Origin: Pezicula radicicola
Taxonomy: Eukaryota > Ascomycota > Leotiomycetes > Helotiales > Dermateaceae
Direction of reading: 5' to 3'
Assembly: GCA_003008705.1 (NCBI GenBank)
Contig: PDUO01000002.1
Span: forward strand, 1,258,898 to 1,322,897
Length of the DNA stretch: 64,000 nt
Made by a program: the position numbers and the translations under genes. The notes under the pieces were generated by a model. The model was not told the origin of the DNA. It saw only the letters and a list, made by a program, of their open reading frames with translations, and did not search any database. Shown here in pieces: positions 11,786-23,603 of this stretch; the first letter of the stretch is position 1, and each line of letters starts with the position of its first letter.

Positions 11786-12667
11786 TTATTCATGTGTAAC
11801 AAGCATCTTGTGGCGTACAGTTGGGTGGTTTGTATTGATTTGGTATTCGTAGTTCAAAACGTAGAGCATGGCGCAGGATGGAACAGGGGAATACCACTGA
11901 ATGGCGTTTATTGTAGGATGCTGAAAGAGGTTCAAAGGTCTCAAGTTGCATACCTAGGAGTTATTATTCTAGTACTACATTGCACTTTACAATTAAGTAA
12001 TTACACAAGGGCTATATCCTCATCATTTCTCATGTGTCTTTGGCAGGAGTAATCAAGGCATTCTTGTCCGTCAGGGGAGTGAGTGGCACAATCGCTACAG
12101 AAATTTGTTAACATGGAATAACTAATGAGTACGCAGTAATTTGAGACCTAAAACTACCTAGGTCAAGCGAATTGCCAGCTGGAAAGTCTACGAGGTAGAG
12201 GTTGATACTACTCGCTGTTTTGGCTTGATTAACTCCACAAAGAAAAGAAATTCGTCCTCCTACTACACTACTAGTATGTAGCTAGTGGTGGCGACCCTCT
12301 AGTCGTAGCAGAGAGCATTTCATGGAAGAGCTTCGTTGATCATTAGGTCTTTCCTACTCCTAGAATAGATGTTGTACTTTGCTCTTCGAGGCATAAATGC
12401 TTTCAGAGTAAATTGAGCATGTAGACACCCCTAGAATTTGCATGATCAAAATATCAGATTCCTTTGTCATTTAACTAGGCTGAAATGTGCAGGAGTATGT
12501 ATAAGACTCCAGCCAACTCTTCGCCCCAAAATTAAGTACGTTGTGCACATCACTAGCACAAATTGCCAGTAAGAATATTCCACGATTGCCACGACAGGTA
12601 AGTTAGACGTTTTCTTCCAGGTTTATGTAACTACTTTTCCAGAGTAATAAACTAAAATAGCTCACAG
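11786..12667. other. Intergenic; may hide a 5' exon of the next gene
   Basis: About 880 bp. The left part would be the CUT12-like 3' end. Near 12595 there is a good donor (GACAG/GTAAGT), but none of the three frames leading into it contains an ATG free of stops, so I cannot place a first exon for the downstream cyclotransferase-like gene. Confidence 0.35.
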
Positions 12668-13288
12668 CTCAAGCCAATTCTTTACTTCGCTTACGATACC
12701 GACATATCACTTACTCAACTGCAAAAACACTGCGAATCAGCTCAATACTACGAACCAGCAGTCGCAGTGTTGAAAGGGTATACTTTTTTCTTCAGTAATT
12801 TGACAGGTCTACCCAATATCAAACACGTTGACGACCACCGGATGTGCGTCTACGGTTTACTCTACATCCTGCAACCGGAAGATCAAGCCAGGTTGGATGA
12901 AGTAAAATTGGATGCTGGGTACCAGAAAACCCAGATGTCAATTTACACAGTTGTCAAGGAGGACGAAGACGAGGAGAATCAGTGTTTGCAAGCTACTGTG
13001 TATCTTGCTACAGATGAAGGGAGTAAGATATCGAGGGATATTTGGGCTGTGGGACTGTATGGGGAGATTATTGATCGGATGGATGAGGCGGCTACTAATG
13101 CAGCAGAGATGGGCATCCCGACTTGGTGGATTACTGAATATGTTTGGCCAGAAGTTGTTCCGTGGGAAGAGACGGAGGATGATATGTGGGTAATTAAAGA
13201 TGGAGATACAGAAGATGGCGACGAAGAAAGTGGAGAAGGCGAAGAAGGCGAGAAAGATGGCAAGAAAGACGATGATTTTGTGGACTAG
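12668..13288 (+). CDS. Gamma-glutamylcyclotransferase-like protein, 5' end unresolved
   Basis: The frame begins after a plausible acceptor (CTCACAG) at 12667 and encodes about 206 aa without an initiating Met. The opening ILYFAYDTDISLTQLQKHC followed by LKGYTFFFSNLTG and PNIKHV matches the layout of the GGCT/AIG2-like fold (canonical YFAYGSNMS, GYxLxF, xANI). It continues with VYGLLYIL and LDEVKLDAG. Two family landmarks are altered: YGSN reads YDTD, and the usual Glu-Gly before the second strand reads Asp-Ala-Gly. The C-terminus is an acidic, low-complexity tail. The protein may be a diverged member with a changed active site, or a gene that lost its start. An ATG at 12767 region (TTG in fact) is not used, since homologous sequence extends upstream. 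Confidence 0.55.
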   Translation, partial: LKPILYFAYDTDISLTQLQKHCESAQYYEPAVAVLKGYTFFFSNLTGLPNIKHVDDHRMCVYGLLYILQPEDQARLDEVKLDAGYQKTQMSIYTVVKEDEDEENQCLQATVYLATDEGSKISRDIWAVGLYGEIIDRMDEAATNAAEMGIPTWWITEYVWPEVVPWEETEDDMWVIKDGDTEDGDEESGEGEEGEKDGKKDDDFVD

Positions 13289-13805
13289 ACGCTCTTTCAA
13301 TCAAGAGACCGACGACATTTCAGGCTTTTCAGATTCAGAAAGCATTGTTGGGAGAAGAAGCTTTTCTGAAATCATTATTTGTGCTGTCTAAAGAAATGCA
13401 AGGGGAGGGACATTCGTATTCCCCTTTAAAGTAGACAAGAGATGGGTAAACATACAAACTTGGTAATGGATGCTTAGCACAAAGACGTACCCTAGTCTTT
13501 CAAATGTACCAAATTAGTATAGAGGAAGTACTTAACCCCGGCTGACTAAGTCCCTCGACGATAACTCCCAGTTTTCAAAGTGGTCTAAGTAAACATATAT
13601 AAGCTTGGCATGAATGATGACATCGACTTCATAGAGGCTAAACATTTGTGGCTTGAAACTGGTTACTCTACACCGCTTTGTAGCTTGCAAATACCTTGTT
13701 GATGGAAGTTATTTTGTTAAGGTATATAATGAAGCTGTGATACATTTGTAAAATAAAACTATCGCATAAGGACCATGACCCATTGGTTTTCCAAGAGACT
13801 GACCG
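13289..13805. other. Intergenic between convergent genes
   Basis: About 520 bp of AT-rich sequence that should hold the two 3' untranslated regions. Nothing else seen. Confidence 0.4.
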
Positions 13806-14788
13806 CTACTTCAGAAAATCCGCAATGACTTTTAGACACTCATCAGGCTCTTCAAGTTGCGGCATGTGACTTGATTCTGCAAACCTTACCCATTTCACCT
13901 TTGGAATGGAGTTGAAAAACTGATTGACACACACATCCGTTGCCTCGTCATACCTCCCATTGATCAACAAAGTTGGCACATTGATTTTGTGAACCTTCTC
14001 CACTACCGACCAAGTCTTTAGACTCCCTGAGATGGTAAATTCCGAAGGGCCATTCCTGAAAACCGTATCAGTCTAGCAGACATTTCACAAGCACCTCTTG
14101 GACAAACTTACATAGTATTATAAACAGTTGCGTCCTCCTTCAACTGGCCAAAGCTCCTTACCAATTCCTCGGGCATGGGCTTTACCCTGCAAACATGGAG
14201 ATCATAGAATACCATCATCGCCTCCTCATATTCCTCACTATCTGTAGTGCCATCGGCCTCATGCTTATCTAGTTTCTCTTGAATATCCTTTGGGAGCTTT
14301 ACACGCAATTTGTTGGCTTCTTCAGCCCAAGTCACCATAGAGGCTGGGCTATCTGCAATTACTAGTTTGTTGAGTCCTTTCGGTTGACGGATCGCATGCT
14401 CAGAAGCCAACATGCCGCCCCAACTTTGACCCAAAAGATCATAATCATCTTGGATCCCAAAGTGCGCTAATAGATTATCCAACTCATCGAGAAAGAGGGC
14501 GACAGTCCAGAATGCTGTATCCCCTTTCTTCTCTTGAAGGTGGGTGCTCTTGCCACAACCCAACTGATCGTAGAAGATCACTGGTGTACCCGACGAAGCG
14601 AGATTTTTAATGGGAGAGATGTAATCATGAGGCACTCCTGGTCCACCATGAAGACAAACTAAAGGACGAGAGTTTCCGGATTTCTTCAAGTCACCGTAGA
14701 GCCAGTAATGAGTTTTGCATGGCTTTCCCGCGGCTGGTACGGAAAACTCGATGTCGCCCTGCGACTCTTCGAAGTGAGAGGTTTTCAT
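13806..14788 (-). CDS. Proline iminopeptidase-like alpha/beta hydrolase
   Basis: Serine hydrolase of the S33 (prolyl aminopeptidase) family, which removes N-terminal proline or hydrolyses related amides. Exons 14788-14112 and 14055-13806 flank a 56-nt intron (GTAAGT...TCAG) that splits the codon of VYNT(M)NGPSEF, giving 308 aa. The HGGPG motif (about residues 47-51) forms the oxyanion region, GQSWGG (Ser at about 122) is the nucleophile elbow, and GRYDEATD and SSHMPQLEEP near the C-terminus supply the Asp and His of the triad. Length fits the family. No signal peptide is seen, so it is probably cytoplasmic. Substrate is not fixed by the sequence: L-amino-acid amidases share this signature. 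Confidence 0.88.
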
Positions 14789-15293
14789 TTGGGAAATAGT
14801 AGATTGAGAGACGGGTGGGTAGTGTAGTGTATCGTGATTGAGTACACTTGGTGTGATGTTTTTTGAGGCAGAATTACCTTTGTATGTGCATCACTGAGAG
14901 TGGAGGTGGTTCTCCATGATACAATAAGTGTTGGACCTTCCAAATGAAGTCTAGTAGAAAATTCAAAATCCGATGAGGTGGCGGGTGGCCGTCACACCGG
15001 ATCCCGTCTCAAAAGTCAGCTTTGAGTATCAAAAATGAAATGTGGGCGTCAATTACAACACCCGGTGTCTTGACTTTGCTGCGGAGAGTAACCTAATACT
15101 TCTCTGTGCGAGATTGCATCTTGAGGGAGAATTGAAGCGAGGAGGGGAAAGGGGCTCGCTTCACACGAAAGGAACTGAGTGTTGGAGACTTCCAGAATAC
15201 CACAACAATAGCGGAAAGTGCGGTCACGTCAGGCTGGGAGGTGGTAATATGAGGTGCAGCTGACTTGTACATGGGAATCATGCCATTTGCTCA
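14789..15293. other. Intergenic upstream of the iminopeptidase-like gene
   Basis: About 500 bp; the left half is the likely promoter of the minus-strand hydrolase. No further feature recognised. Confidence 0.35.
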
Positions 15294-15661
15294 TAGGTAC
15301 AAATCGGTTCCCGTATTTCTTCGCCACTAAAATATATTCGAAAACAACACTTTTTTACTTTTTACTAGAATAACTTTATTCGTTACATCTGGCCACTCCT
15401 GTCTGCGAGGTAGTTCTCGGGCCAAACCGCACTGTCCTCGCCGAAGGCTCGGCCAGACGATTCGGCCCTCGGGTAGGTCACGTTACTGCATTTTGTCGGG
15501 ACCACTTCGGCTAAACGACATTTTTCAGTTTCTATAGAAAAAATTCTTTTTATTTAAAGAGGGTTTTATTATATATACTCTAGTTAAAAAGTTATAAGTA
15601 GCTAAACTAGGGACAAGGTTTCGGTAAGTGGCGAAGAAATATGGGAACCGATTTGTACCTA
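15294..15661. mobile_element. MITE-like element A, 35-bp terminal inverted repeats
   Basis: Ends at 15294-15328 and 15627-15661 are inverted copies of each other with a single mismatch (they read TAGGTACAAATCGGTTCCC inward). If the outer TA is the target duplication, the body is 364 bp. The interior has a GC-rich core near 15390-15510 between AT-rich arms and no coding capacity, as expected for a non-autonomous miniature element. The ends do not resemble those of the Tc1-like element at 4.8 kb, so its mobilising transposase is not the one in this window. Confidence 0.78.
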
Positions 15662-15800
15662 CGTAGGTGCAGGCAATAAAGTTGTGTCTCACCGCTTTTG
15701 CAGGGGGTACGCTCATAAGCCCTGTGGCAAGCGCTGAAGTAGGGTTTTGCGTGGCAAAAAGTAAAGCGGTGAGACACAAGTTATTGCCTCTACCTCCGTA
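15660..15800. mobile_element. MITE-like element B, directly abutting element A
   Basis: A second, smaller inverted-repeat element of about 137 bp. Its arms (about 38 bp, one gap and a few mismatches) run inward from 15662 and from 15798 and contain GGCAATAA and TTGTGTCTCACCGCTTT. It is bounded by TA at 15660-15661 and 15799-15800. The left TA is also the right TA of element A. The whole could fold into one hairpin. Confidence 0.7.
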
Positions 15801-16972
15801 GGAACTCAATATACTTTGCTTTCCTAGGTACGGTGTTTTGAATCATCTTCTGGAGAGTTCTCTAAAATTAAGTTTAATTAAGCGAATTACTGTGTACAAG
15901 GCGACTATTTATTATTAATAGCACCTATATATTATAGTATCTGGTGTATGTGTATCTAGACTGACGTGATTAATATCTTCAAGTTGGTCTGGTGCGTGGC
16001 GGGGTTAAAATTGGCCAGACACTATCGAAAGATGGTGAGGCGATGGGCTACGACCACCCCCTCTTTATCAGACTTATTGTTAATCTACTAACATGTTTAG
16101 TGGCACACCATAAGCGACATAGTAGACGCTGCAATTTCCAATGCCTTCTCTCTATGCAAGACAGAGATATAGAGCTGTATATAAACTAGCTACTTCGTAC
16201 TCGAGGAGTGTGGTTAACAATCACATCAAAGCTTATCTATCTTATCGCCAAACCGAATTCAAGCATTGTTGATCCGGAAAGCATGAAATTGCGCGCCTTC
16301 GTGTAGAGAGCAAAAGCGGCGCACTTAAATACTGTTCCTCGATCATAGTAGCAAGCCTGGCCCTGGATATCGAGGAAGGTGTGTTTAGGAAATCCGAATC
16401 AATAATAAATAACACACGGTTAGTTAATTAACGAGGCAGCCCAAGACCCCAGCTGCCAGCCCAGCTACCAGCCCAGCCCTTTACAAATCAAGTTAAGTTG
16501 TGCTCTGGTGGTGGAAGTGCTGCTGCTGCTTTTGCACGCAGAGCAAACTGACCCCGGCCGAGACCTCCCCTCGCTCCTCGTCACGGAACGACCGACCACT
16601 GGACTTCAGACACTTCCAGGATCCAACTCCTTCCTCCCTTCCAAAACAAAACATCCATCTTCCAACAAATTCTGAGTTTTTTTGGGCTCGACTACTACAA
16701 AAGCACCCTTCTCTCTCTCTTGCTCACTTTTCTTGGACCTCGCTGCATCGTCCCTAGGCACATTCACTCCGACAGATCGCCGCTCCGGTCTTATTCTGTG
16801 GCAAGGACATTGACGCTCCCACGAGTCATCTGCGACCACGACGACAAATTCAACCCGACTTCTCCGAACTGCGAGTAAAGGCTTTTCGAATCCATAAAGA
16901 AGTCTTCCTTCCTCGATCTTTGACCTTGACGGACCCCCGAGTTTTCAACCCATCTTGACTTTTACCGCCAAT
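15801..16972. other. Intergenic, including the CDC34 promoter and long 5' leader
   Basis: The left part (to about 16400) is AT-rich with nothing recognised. From about 16490 the sequence becomes rich in C/T on the plus strand, with runs of CTCTCT and no stop-free frame of interest, which is the usual look of a promoter and untranslated leader of a strongly expressed fungal gene. The CDC34 start codon follows at 16973. Confidence 0.5.
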
Positions 16973-17766
16973 ATGTCTGCAGCAGGAGCGAAGCAACGAT
17001 TGATGACAGAGTTCAAGGGACTGTCTAAGGAGGATTGGGTAAACATTGATGTGGGTTCCCTCGATCTATGGAATGGTATCATCTCATTGCTAACCTGTCC
17101 AATTAGACCGATGAAGGTACCCTATTCAAGTGGAACGTGGCCTTGATGGTTATCAACCCCGACAGCGTTTTTAATGGTGGCTACTTCAAGGTACGGTCTC
17201 TAACGCTAGGGCTTGCCGTTGATCTAACATTTCTCTTCTAGGCGGAGATGACATTCACCGACAAATATCCCTACGAGCCTCCAACCTTCAAATTCGTCCA
17301 CCCCCCATACCACCCCAACATCTATGCCGACGGCAAACTGTGTATCTCTATCCTACACACTCCAGGCGAGGATGAGCAGTCTGGCGAAGCAGCATGCGAG
17401 CGTTGGTCTTCCGTGCAGAGTGTCGAGTCTGTTCTCCGTTCAATTCTTCTCCTCTTGGACGACCCCGAGGTCAGCTCACCAGCAAATGTTGATGCTGGCG
17501 TCATGTACCGAAATGCTAGAGAACAGTACAACCAAAAGGCCCGCGCCGCCGTTGAGAAATCGAAGAAGGATATTCCTGCTGGATTCGTCATGCCAACAAC
17601 GGTCGTATCAGCTCCTCCTGCGAAAGTGGTAAACGACGATGACTTCTGGGCTGATAGTGACGAGGAAGAAGATTTCGGGGGAAGTGATAGTGATGAAGAT
17701 ATGGAAAATGAAGATTTTGAGGGAAGTGAGGAAGATTTGGAGGAAACAGACGAGATGGAAGCATAG
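16973..17766 (+). CDS. CDC34: Ubiquitin-conjugating enzyme E2, Cdc34/Ubc3 type
   Basis: E2 that works with SCF ubiquitin ligases to build chains on cell-cycle regulators. Three exons (16973-17050, 17107-17190, 17242-17766) with introns of 56 and 51 nt give 228 aa. The joined N-terminus reads SKEDWVNID then TDEGTLFKWNVALMV. HPN is at about residues 78-80 and the catalytic cysteine is C88 in DGKLCISIL. After it lies the acidic loop GEDEQSGEAACERW, an insertion specific to Cdc34/Ube2R and Ube2G enzymes. The C-terminal tail of about 50 residues is strongly acidic (DSDEEEDFGGSDSDED), as in Cdc34, where it binds the cullin. The first donor is GTGGGT, less common but the only one that restores the frame. 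The next gene downstream also belongs to the ubiquitin system. Confidence 0.94.
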
Positions 17767-18567
17767 GTGGCCCAAGAGACCTATTTCACACATAACTCAC
17801 AGGGACGAGCGAGCAGATAATTGGCCATTGCCATCTGTCTTGGCTGCGGCATACATTTCTTTCCTCATATTATTTGCATAGCATAGCGTAGCGACGGTGG
17901 CTGCGTCTCCCTGGTCGGGCGTATAGGTTCATGGTCGGCTAAGCATTCAGCTGCGGCGTACAGTTGCTTTTCATTTAGCTCGGTTCTAGGTTTGGCGTTA
18001 ATGGCTGAAGAGGGTACTCTGGCAACTTCGTCATAATTTGGTGCACAAGTGCATACATAGTTTCTATAAGATGGTAGTAGAAGATCGAGCAAATTGAGTA
18101 CAAACGAATTAACCCTGTCTAAACTACCTATCTAAAGTAGTAGCTTTCTTTTTGGAGAAAAAAATGACGTGCTGTATTTTATGGGAATTCTACATAGGCT
18201 TCAAGTATGGCGTAAAGCATACTCAGTAACTACGACTTATATCTGCTAGGTACGAAGTTACTGTAAAAAACCTAAGTTAGTTATCTACTTAGGGATACAC
18301 GTGACGCGGCTACGGTTGACAAGGATTGAAAGAGCTTAGAATGCTCCTCTTCGTTCATCGTCATCTTTGTCGCTTTTCAGAACTCACCTACTTACCTTAC
18401 TCTCTGCATATTTAAGTCCTACCGCCAACGTTGCTTGCCACAATAGCTTTGCACGAACACAGGCTTAAGCTTCTCAAAACCCCCATGCTCTGCAATATCC
18501 TAAGAGCTACAAACTAAGGACCTGTGGTTGTGAGCCTTGCCGTCGGGCTGACGAAGCCTCCTATACG
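17767..18567. other. Intergenic between two tandem ubiquitin-pathway genes
   Basis: About 800 bp with no coding signal. Likely CDC34 3' end and promoter of the UIM protein gene. Confidence 0.4.
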
Positions 18568-21395
18568 ATGGCAGCTCCCTTGAGTACGCAGGTTGAGGAA
18601 TTCCTTCGTCAACTTGATGACATGGGCGTGGATCATCATATCGATGTTCCCCAGGCTACCAGGAGGCTCAAGGTACGGAACAATTGGATTTGCTAAATGG
18701 GCGAGGCTGATCTACTTAGGCCAACAACAACGATGTCGGAGCAGCCATGCAAGAGTACTGGGAACACCCAGATAGCAACAAAGTAGGGAGATAAACTCTA
18801 ATTTCAGGCTTGAAGATCGACTGATTTGTTCTAGTACGACGCATCGCGGGAGCAATGGGACGAAAATCAGTTTAGTAGTGACCGAGATGGGACGCCACAT
18901 ACCAATGGTGCATGTGAGCATTATAAGCCCCTGCCATTATACCTATTTTTGTCGTGTTTTAACTGATCACCATTCTTTTCTTTCTAGCCTTCACTATTCA
19001 AGGCCCGGATGAACACCCACAACCATCATTCCTCACATTTGGAGGACTGCAAACGGCAGCTCAGTCCAGACCACCGTCCCGGGCAAGCAACGACAAATCT
19101 CCTCACCATATTGAGAATGTGCCTTTTCCATCTACTGGTAACGACCCATCTGAAATGGACGATGATCTTCGACAAGCAATGGAGATCTCGGTGCGAGACC
19201 AAGGAGGAGACCAGGGCCTGGCACCGCAACAAAATGGGGTTACATACACGGGTCAACAGTTCGGTCCTGCAAACCGCGAGCAGTACGCTCCAGGCGAGTG
19301 GGACCTGGTTCCTCTGGGTAGCACTTCTACTAAGGAGATACTGTTAGACCCAGAGCCCGCGGAGCGAAAACGAGACCTTGACGCCCCTGCCTTCCTCAGG
19401 TCTGGTGCTGGTGCCAGTCGACTGGGCGCTCTCTTGACTATCTATCATGAAATTCCTCTGGTAAAATACGCGTTTCTGCATCAACCAGCATTTTTGTCCG
19501 ACTATGGCTATGACAACGACTGGTGGAAAGGCAAACCAATGGACAATTCAGGTTTGGTAGAAGAGGATGGAGAGGAAAACGCTCAGGCTAATAGATTTTA
19601 TTATGAATTGCATCGTCTCATGGCATTCCTGGAGAAAACAGAACGCAGTTACGGATCGGCAGACGTTCTGACAAAGCTTCCAGTAATGACTAATTTCACG
19701 TTGGTTGGGAGCCTAGAGGCACAATTCTTTGAAGTATGGCGGTCGTTCTGCGGAAATGTGGAAGAAGTGCGACTTGGAAGGAAGACTATTCCGGAGTTTA
19801 CGTCCCTTTTCAGCAGAGGTGTGCCATCCGAGGAGGCAAGTTACAGTGAGGGCATGGACTTTGCAGTACTGAGTCTCCAGATGCCGGAACGGGGTTCCTC
19901 ACTAGAGACACTGTATGATCTCACGGATCGGATACTGTGGAGCCGCTCGCCCCTAGAAATTGCGGCAAGTCCTTATCTCTCCCATCTTGGCAACGTTGTT
20001 AGTTTTCAACTTGATGGGAATGAGTCAAGCAAACATGTTCCGATTCCTATCGTGTGGTATCCCGACCGCTACCTCAAAGAAAACCGAGATGCTGCCCTCA
20101 AGATGCGGCAACAACAGGCTGCAATAAACGATCGGATTGAGCAGCTTACTGTCTGTGAGAACAAGTTGACCTATCATAACCCACCCGGAAGAAGCAGTAT
20201 AAAGCTGTCAGAGATGTTTAAGGAAGTGTTGAGGCATGAAGAGGCTCGACTTGAAAAAGAGGATCTTTACTCGGATTCAGGTTCCGATTCTGATGTGGAT
20301 ATGATCGCACAGTCTAGTAAATACGACCTTTCGGCAGATCTCAAGAAGTTCATGGCGAACATTGATCAGAAGTTACAAGGTTCGTAAATATATCTCCCAC
20401 CAGGGTACATTCGCTAACGACCTCTAGAACTAAAAGAAGAAAAGGAGAAGGCACAGATCACCTTGCGAAATTTGTCAAAACTTTATACAGAACCATCAGA
20501 AGATCCAAAGCTGCCACCACTTCATCCATATACCTTACGAGGTGTGAGCACAACCAACGACACGACTTATGTTTGCAGACGCTCTGAGCCTGATCTTATT
20601 GAGCTGGACCTTGATGGTGATAGGTCTGGACCGAAGAGAGACCAGTGGTGGAGAATACAGTATGCGTCTTCGGCTCCAGGCCCTTTGGTTGTTGAGGTGA
20701 GTCAATCAATCTGCTTGAACGAGGTTCCCCTAAGACGAGAGCTAATATGGCCATAAGAAAACAACCGAAGCTGAGGTCCTCAAGGCTGCTGAAACAGAGC
20801 GTACAGAGGATCTGTACCTTGTATATGCTAGCGCAGAGGCAATGGACGTCAAACACATCACGTCCCTGCCACAGTCACTTGAGGTAGTAAACAAAGCCAC
20901 CAACTCTATTGATTTCTACTAATCAAATTTCAGAACTTTGTGCGGACAGATAATCTCGCGTTCAGCAATGAGTTTCCCCGGTCTGACGAATCCCAAAATG
21001 AAGCGTTCAGTTCACCTAAGTCCCCTGCCGGTAAACGTAAGCATACGCACAGTGAAGATGGAGAGAGCAGATTCAGCGGTGACGGTTTATTACCTCATGA
21101 AAACTCCCAAAAAAGCGCACGCGCTGCAGGATTCCCTGACCCATCAATAAATGACCCAAAAGATGTTATTGAAGGCATTGACCCATTTGAAACAGTAGAT
21201 GAAGATGACCGGCAAGGCCAAGAGATGCAAGAACGTAGTAATGGAAATCTAGCATTGAGTATGCTGGTTTCTGGGAGGAATGAGAATAACATGAGTGCCA
21301 GACTGCCCGACAACATGGATTGGGAACCCGTTGTCGAGGATCCTCACGTTAGCGAGGAAAGTGCAGCTGTGAGGAGGGTCAACTTCAAGGAATAG
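18568..21395 (+). CDS. UBA/UIM-containing ubiquitin-binding protein, Rup1-like
   Basis: Seven exons (18568-18672, 18720-18782, 18835-18913, 18988-20379, 20428-20696, 20758-20883, 20934-21395) keep one frame and give 831 aa. The N-terminus (FLRQLDDMGVDHH ... RRLK then ANNNDVGAAMQEYWEH) looks like a UBA domain. Residues near 138-155 (MDDDLRQAMEISVRD) form a ubiquitin-interacting motif. The central part is a conserved-looking alpha-helical domain (SRLGALLTIYHEIPLVKYAFL, then DDLxE-like and TLYDLTDRILW segments), followed by coiled coil. This architecture fits fungal proteins annotated as ubiquitin interaction motif proteins, related to yeast Rup1, which bridges the Rsp5 ligase and the Ubp2 protease. 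The identity is by pattern only. The donor after exon 4 (GTTCGT) is weak; using GTAAAT four bases later would change the frame and lose the coiled coil. Confidence 0.75.
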
Positions 21396-22024
21396 CCGTG
21401 GGCTATGAGGATCCGTGAGTGTGTGATGGCAAGAGATATGCTCTACACAGCGAGCGAGCGCTGTATAACTGTAGTTGCTCTTGACTACCAATGACAAGCA
21501 CTTGTTGAAACGAATCGCACCTGCGATACTTTGTTACCTAACGATCATCTTTCAGGATAGGCATATTACGATCCACTTACCTGCGTAGGAAAAGCTCAGA
21601 TCGTTGCCCTTGTTTTGTGCTCATTATAGTTGGTATTTCTCAGCAACTCGAGCCATATAAACAATCTTAGCTGCAAAATCACATGCATTCCTGAAAGCGG
21701 TCGAACAACAGACTTTTGAACAGAAACGAGTTTCTAAAAGAAACAATCATAATTGCGTACATACCGAGGCCGTAATAAATACACTACAAACAAGCGTTAT
21801 TCGCCAGCCATCTGTATTACAGTTTGTTCGAGCACTCCACCGGTAATGCATTTGGTCAAAATCCCCGAAGACTTTTGTGAATCCTACATCCCAATACATG
21901 CTATGCTATGGTATTACACAAGGTCGAGAACTTTCGCCCTTCTGATTGACCTTCTACCGCCCTCAACTTTTTTTATATGCATCTTCACGTCATGAAGTAA
22001 CAAATGAAATCATGGAATTTCACC
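21396..22024. other. Intergenic between convergent genes
   Basis: About 630 bp holding two 3' untranslated regions. No additional feature. Confidence 0.4.
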
Positions 22025-23603
22025 TTATCCCATAATCATGCCCTTCATGCCGGTCATGTCTCCTTCTTTGGCTGCCATTTCGAAGTAGCCGTAGATAATG
22101 CTAAGTAGCTGTTAGTGGTGGCATCGCGAGAAGTGTCTGGAAAATACTTACGTGACAGCTAGCAAGATACCGGTACCGGAACCAAGAGCTCCCATCAAGT
22201 CACTGGCAACAGAAAGGGCACCAATGCATGCACCACCGAAAGCAGCAGCAGTAGGAATAATTCGTTTCAATTCCTTGTACATGCTCTGCTCTCTGTGGCC
22301 AGCCATAACGAGTCCCTGATCCTTGAGCTGCTTGGCAACATCTCTGGGGCTTGATCCGGAAACCTCAATCCAGGTCTTGGAGAAAACGGCGCAGGCAATG
22401 AGCATATACGCAATATAGACGGCGGTGTGGATTGGGTCAAGAAGAGCATCCGTGAAGTTCAGGGGTGGAGACATGTAATAAGCAATTCCAGAGGTGGCGA
22501 AGAGTTGTGCAGATCCTTCCTTCGGCTCCCAGGTACCGAATAGCTGAACAAGGAGGTTCTCAGAGAATCGAGAGTAAAGCATCTGACTGATCAGAAACAC
22601 GTTGGAGGAAAGAGCTGACTGCAACATAATGGGCATGTTTGAGGTGTAGAACAAGCGGACGGGGTATGAACCACGAGCACCACGTTGGCGGGAAGACTTG
22701 ACTGGAATCTCGACGCGGAAACCTTGAAGGTAGATAACTGCGGCGAAGACAGCAAGAGTAGCCAAAAGATTCATGATGTTGGGGAGGTTCTGTCTGTAGA
22801 AAGCTTCCTGGAGAGCTCGTTGCTTGTTTGGCCATGTCAAGAGCAAGTGGAAGAGAGCAATGACTGCGCCCTCGAATTCTGGGCCTCGGCCGGTGTTAAT
22901 GGTGGTGGGTGAGAATGCCTTCCAGACAATTGACTCGCAGATATTTGTGGCGATGAAAAGAGAGATACCACTTCCAAGACCGTATCCCTTCTGGAGAAGC
23001 TCATCAAGGAGAATGACAATCAAACCAGCAACGACCAATTGGAGGATGAGAAGGAAGACAACACCAGCACCTAGATCAGATGGCTGACCATAAAGACCAG
23101 TGAACACGTAGACAGTAGCCTGTCCCAAGGACAAAATAATGGCGAAGAGCTTCTGCGCAGTCTGGTATAGCTCGCGGTCGGCCTTCAAGTCGAGGTTGAC
23201 GTCAATCAAGTGCGTTCCGGCCAACAACTGGAAGACCATGCCGGAGGAAATAATTGGGGTGATACCCAATTCCATCAAAGTACCTCTGTTACTCGCCAAC
23301 ATCATGCGCAGCCAGTATAAAGGATCTGAGGTATCGGAGGACACAATGCCATACAGGGGCATCTGGCTCATGACCAGAAATATCAATAAAGTCAGACCAG
23401 TCCACATCAACTTCTGGTTGAAGGGGACCTTGGTCTCTGGTTGCTGGACCTCAGGGAGGAACGGCGAGAAGGGCTTGATGAGATCGAGGAATCGAACTGC
23501 ATGGCGCAACGTTAGTAGACGTTCATGTGGAGGAATGGAGGCAGCAAGGTGTTGTTGGAGCTGAATAGAGCTAGAGGAATAGGGACAACTCACGGCCACT
23601 CAT
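22025..23603 (-). CDS. SEC61: Protein translocon subunit Sec61 alpha
   Basis: Pore subunit of the endoplasmic-reticulum protein-conducting channel (SecY family). Exons 23603-23594, 23496-22152 and 22100-22025 give 476 aa, the family length. The first exon is only 10 nt (ATGAGTGGCC) and joins over a 97-nt intron to make [20 protein letters not shown], the typical N-terminus. The last exon supplies [20 protein letters not shown]. Ten hydrophobic segments are visible. The plug region follows TM1 ([19 protein letters not shown]), and the cytosolic loop with [16 protein letters not shown] is the conserved SecY/Sec61 ribosome-contact loop. The gene is divergent from MOD5. Confidence 0.96.

Noticed and set aside
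15525..15809. 94-codon minus-strand frame
   Set aside because: It runs across both MITE-like elements and their shared boundary, so it is a frame within repeats.
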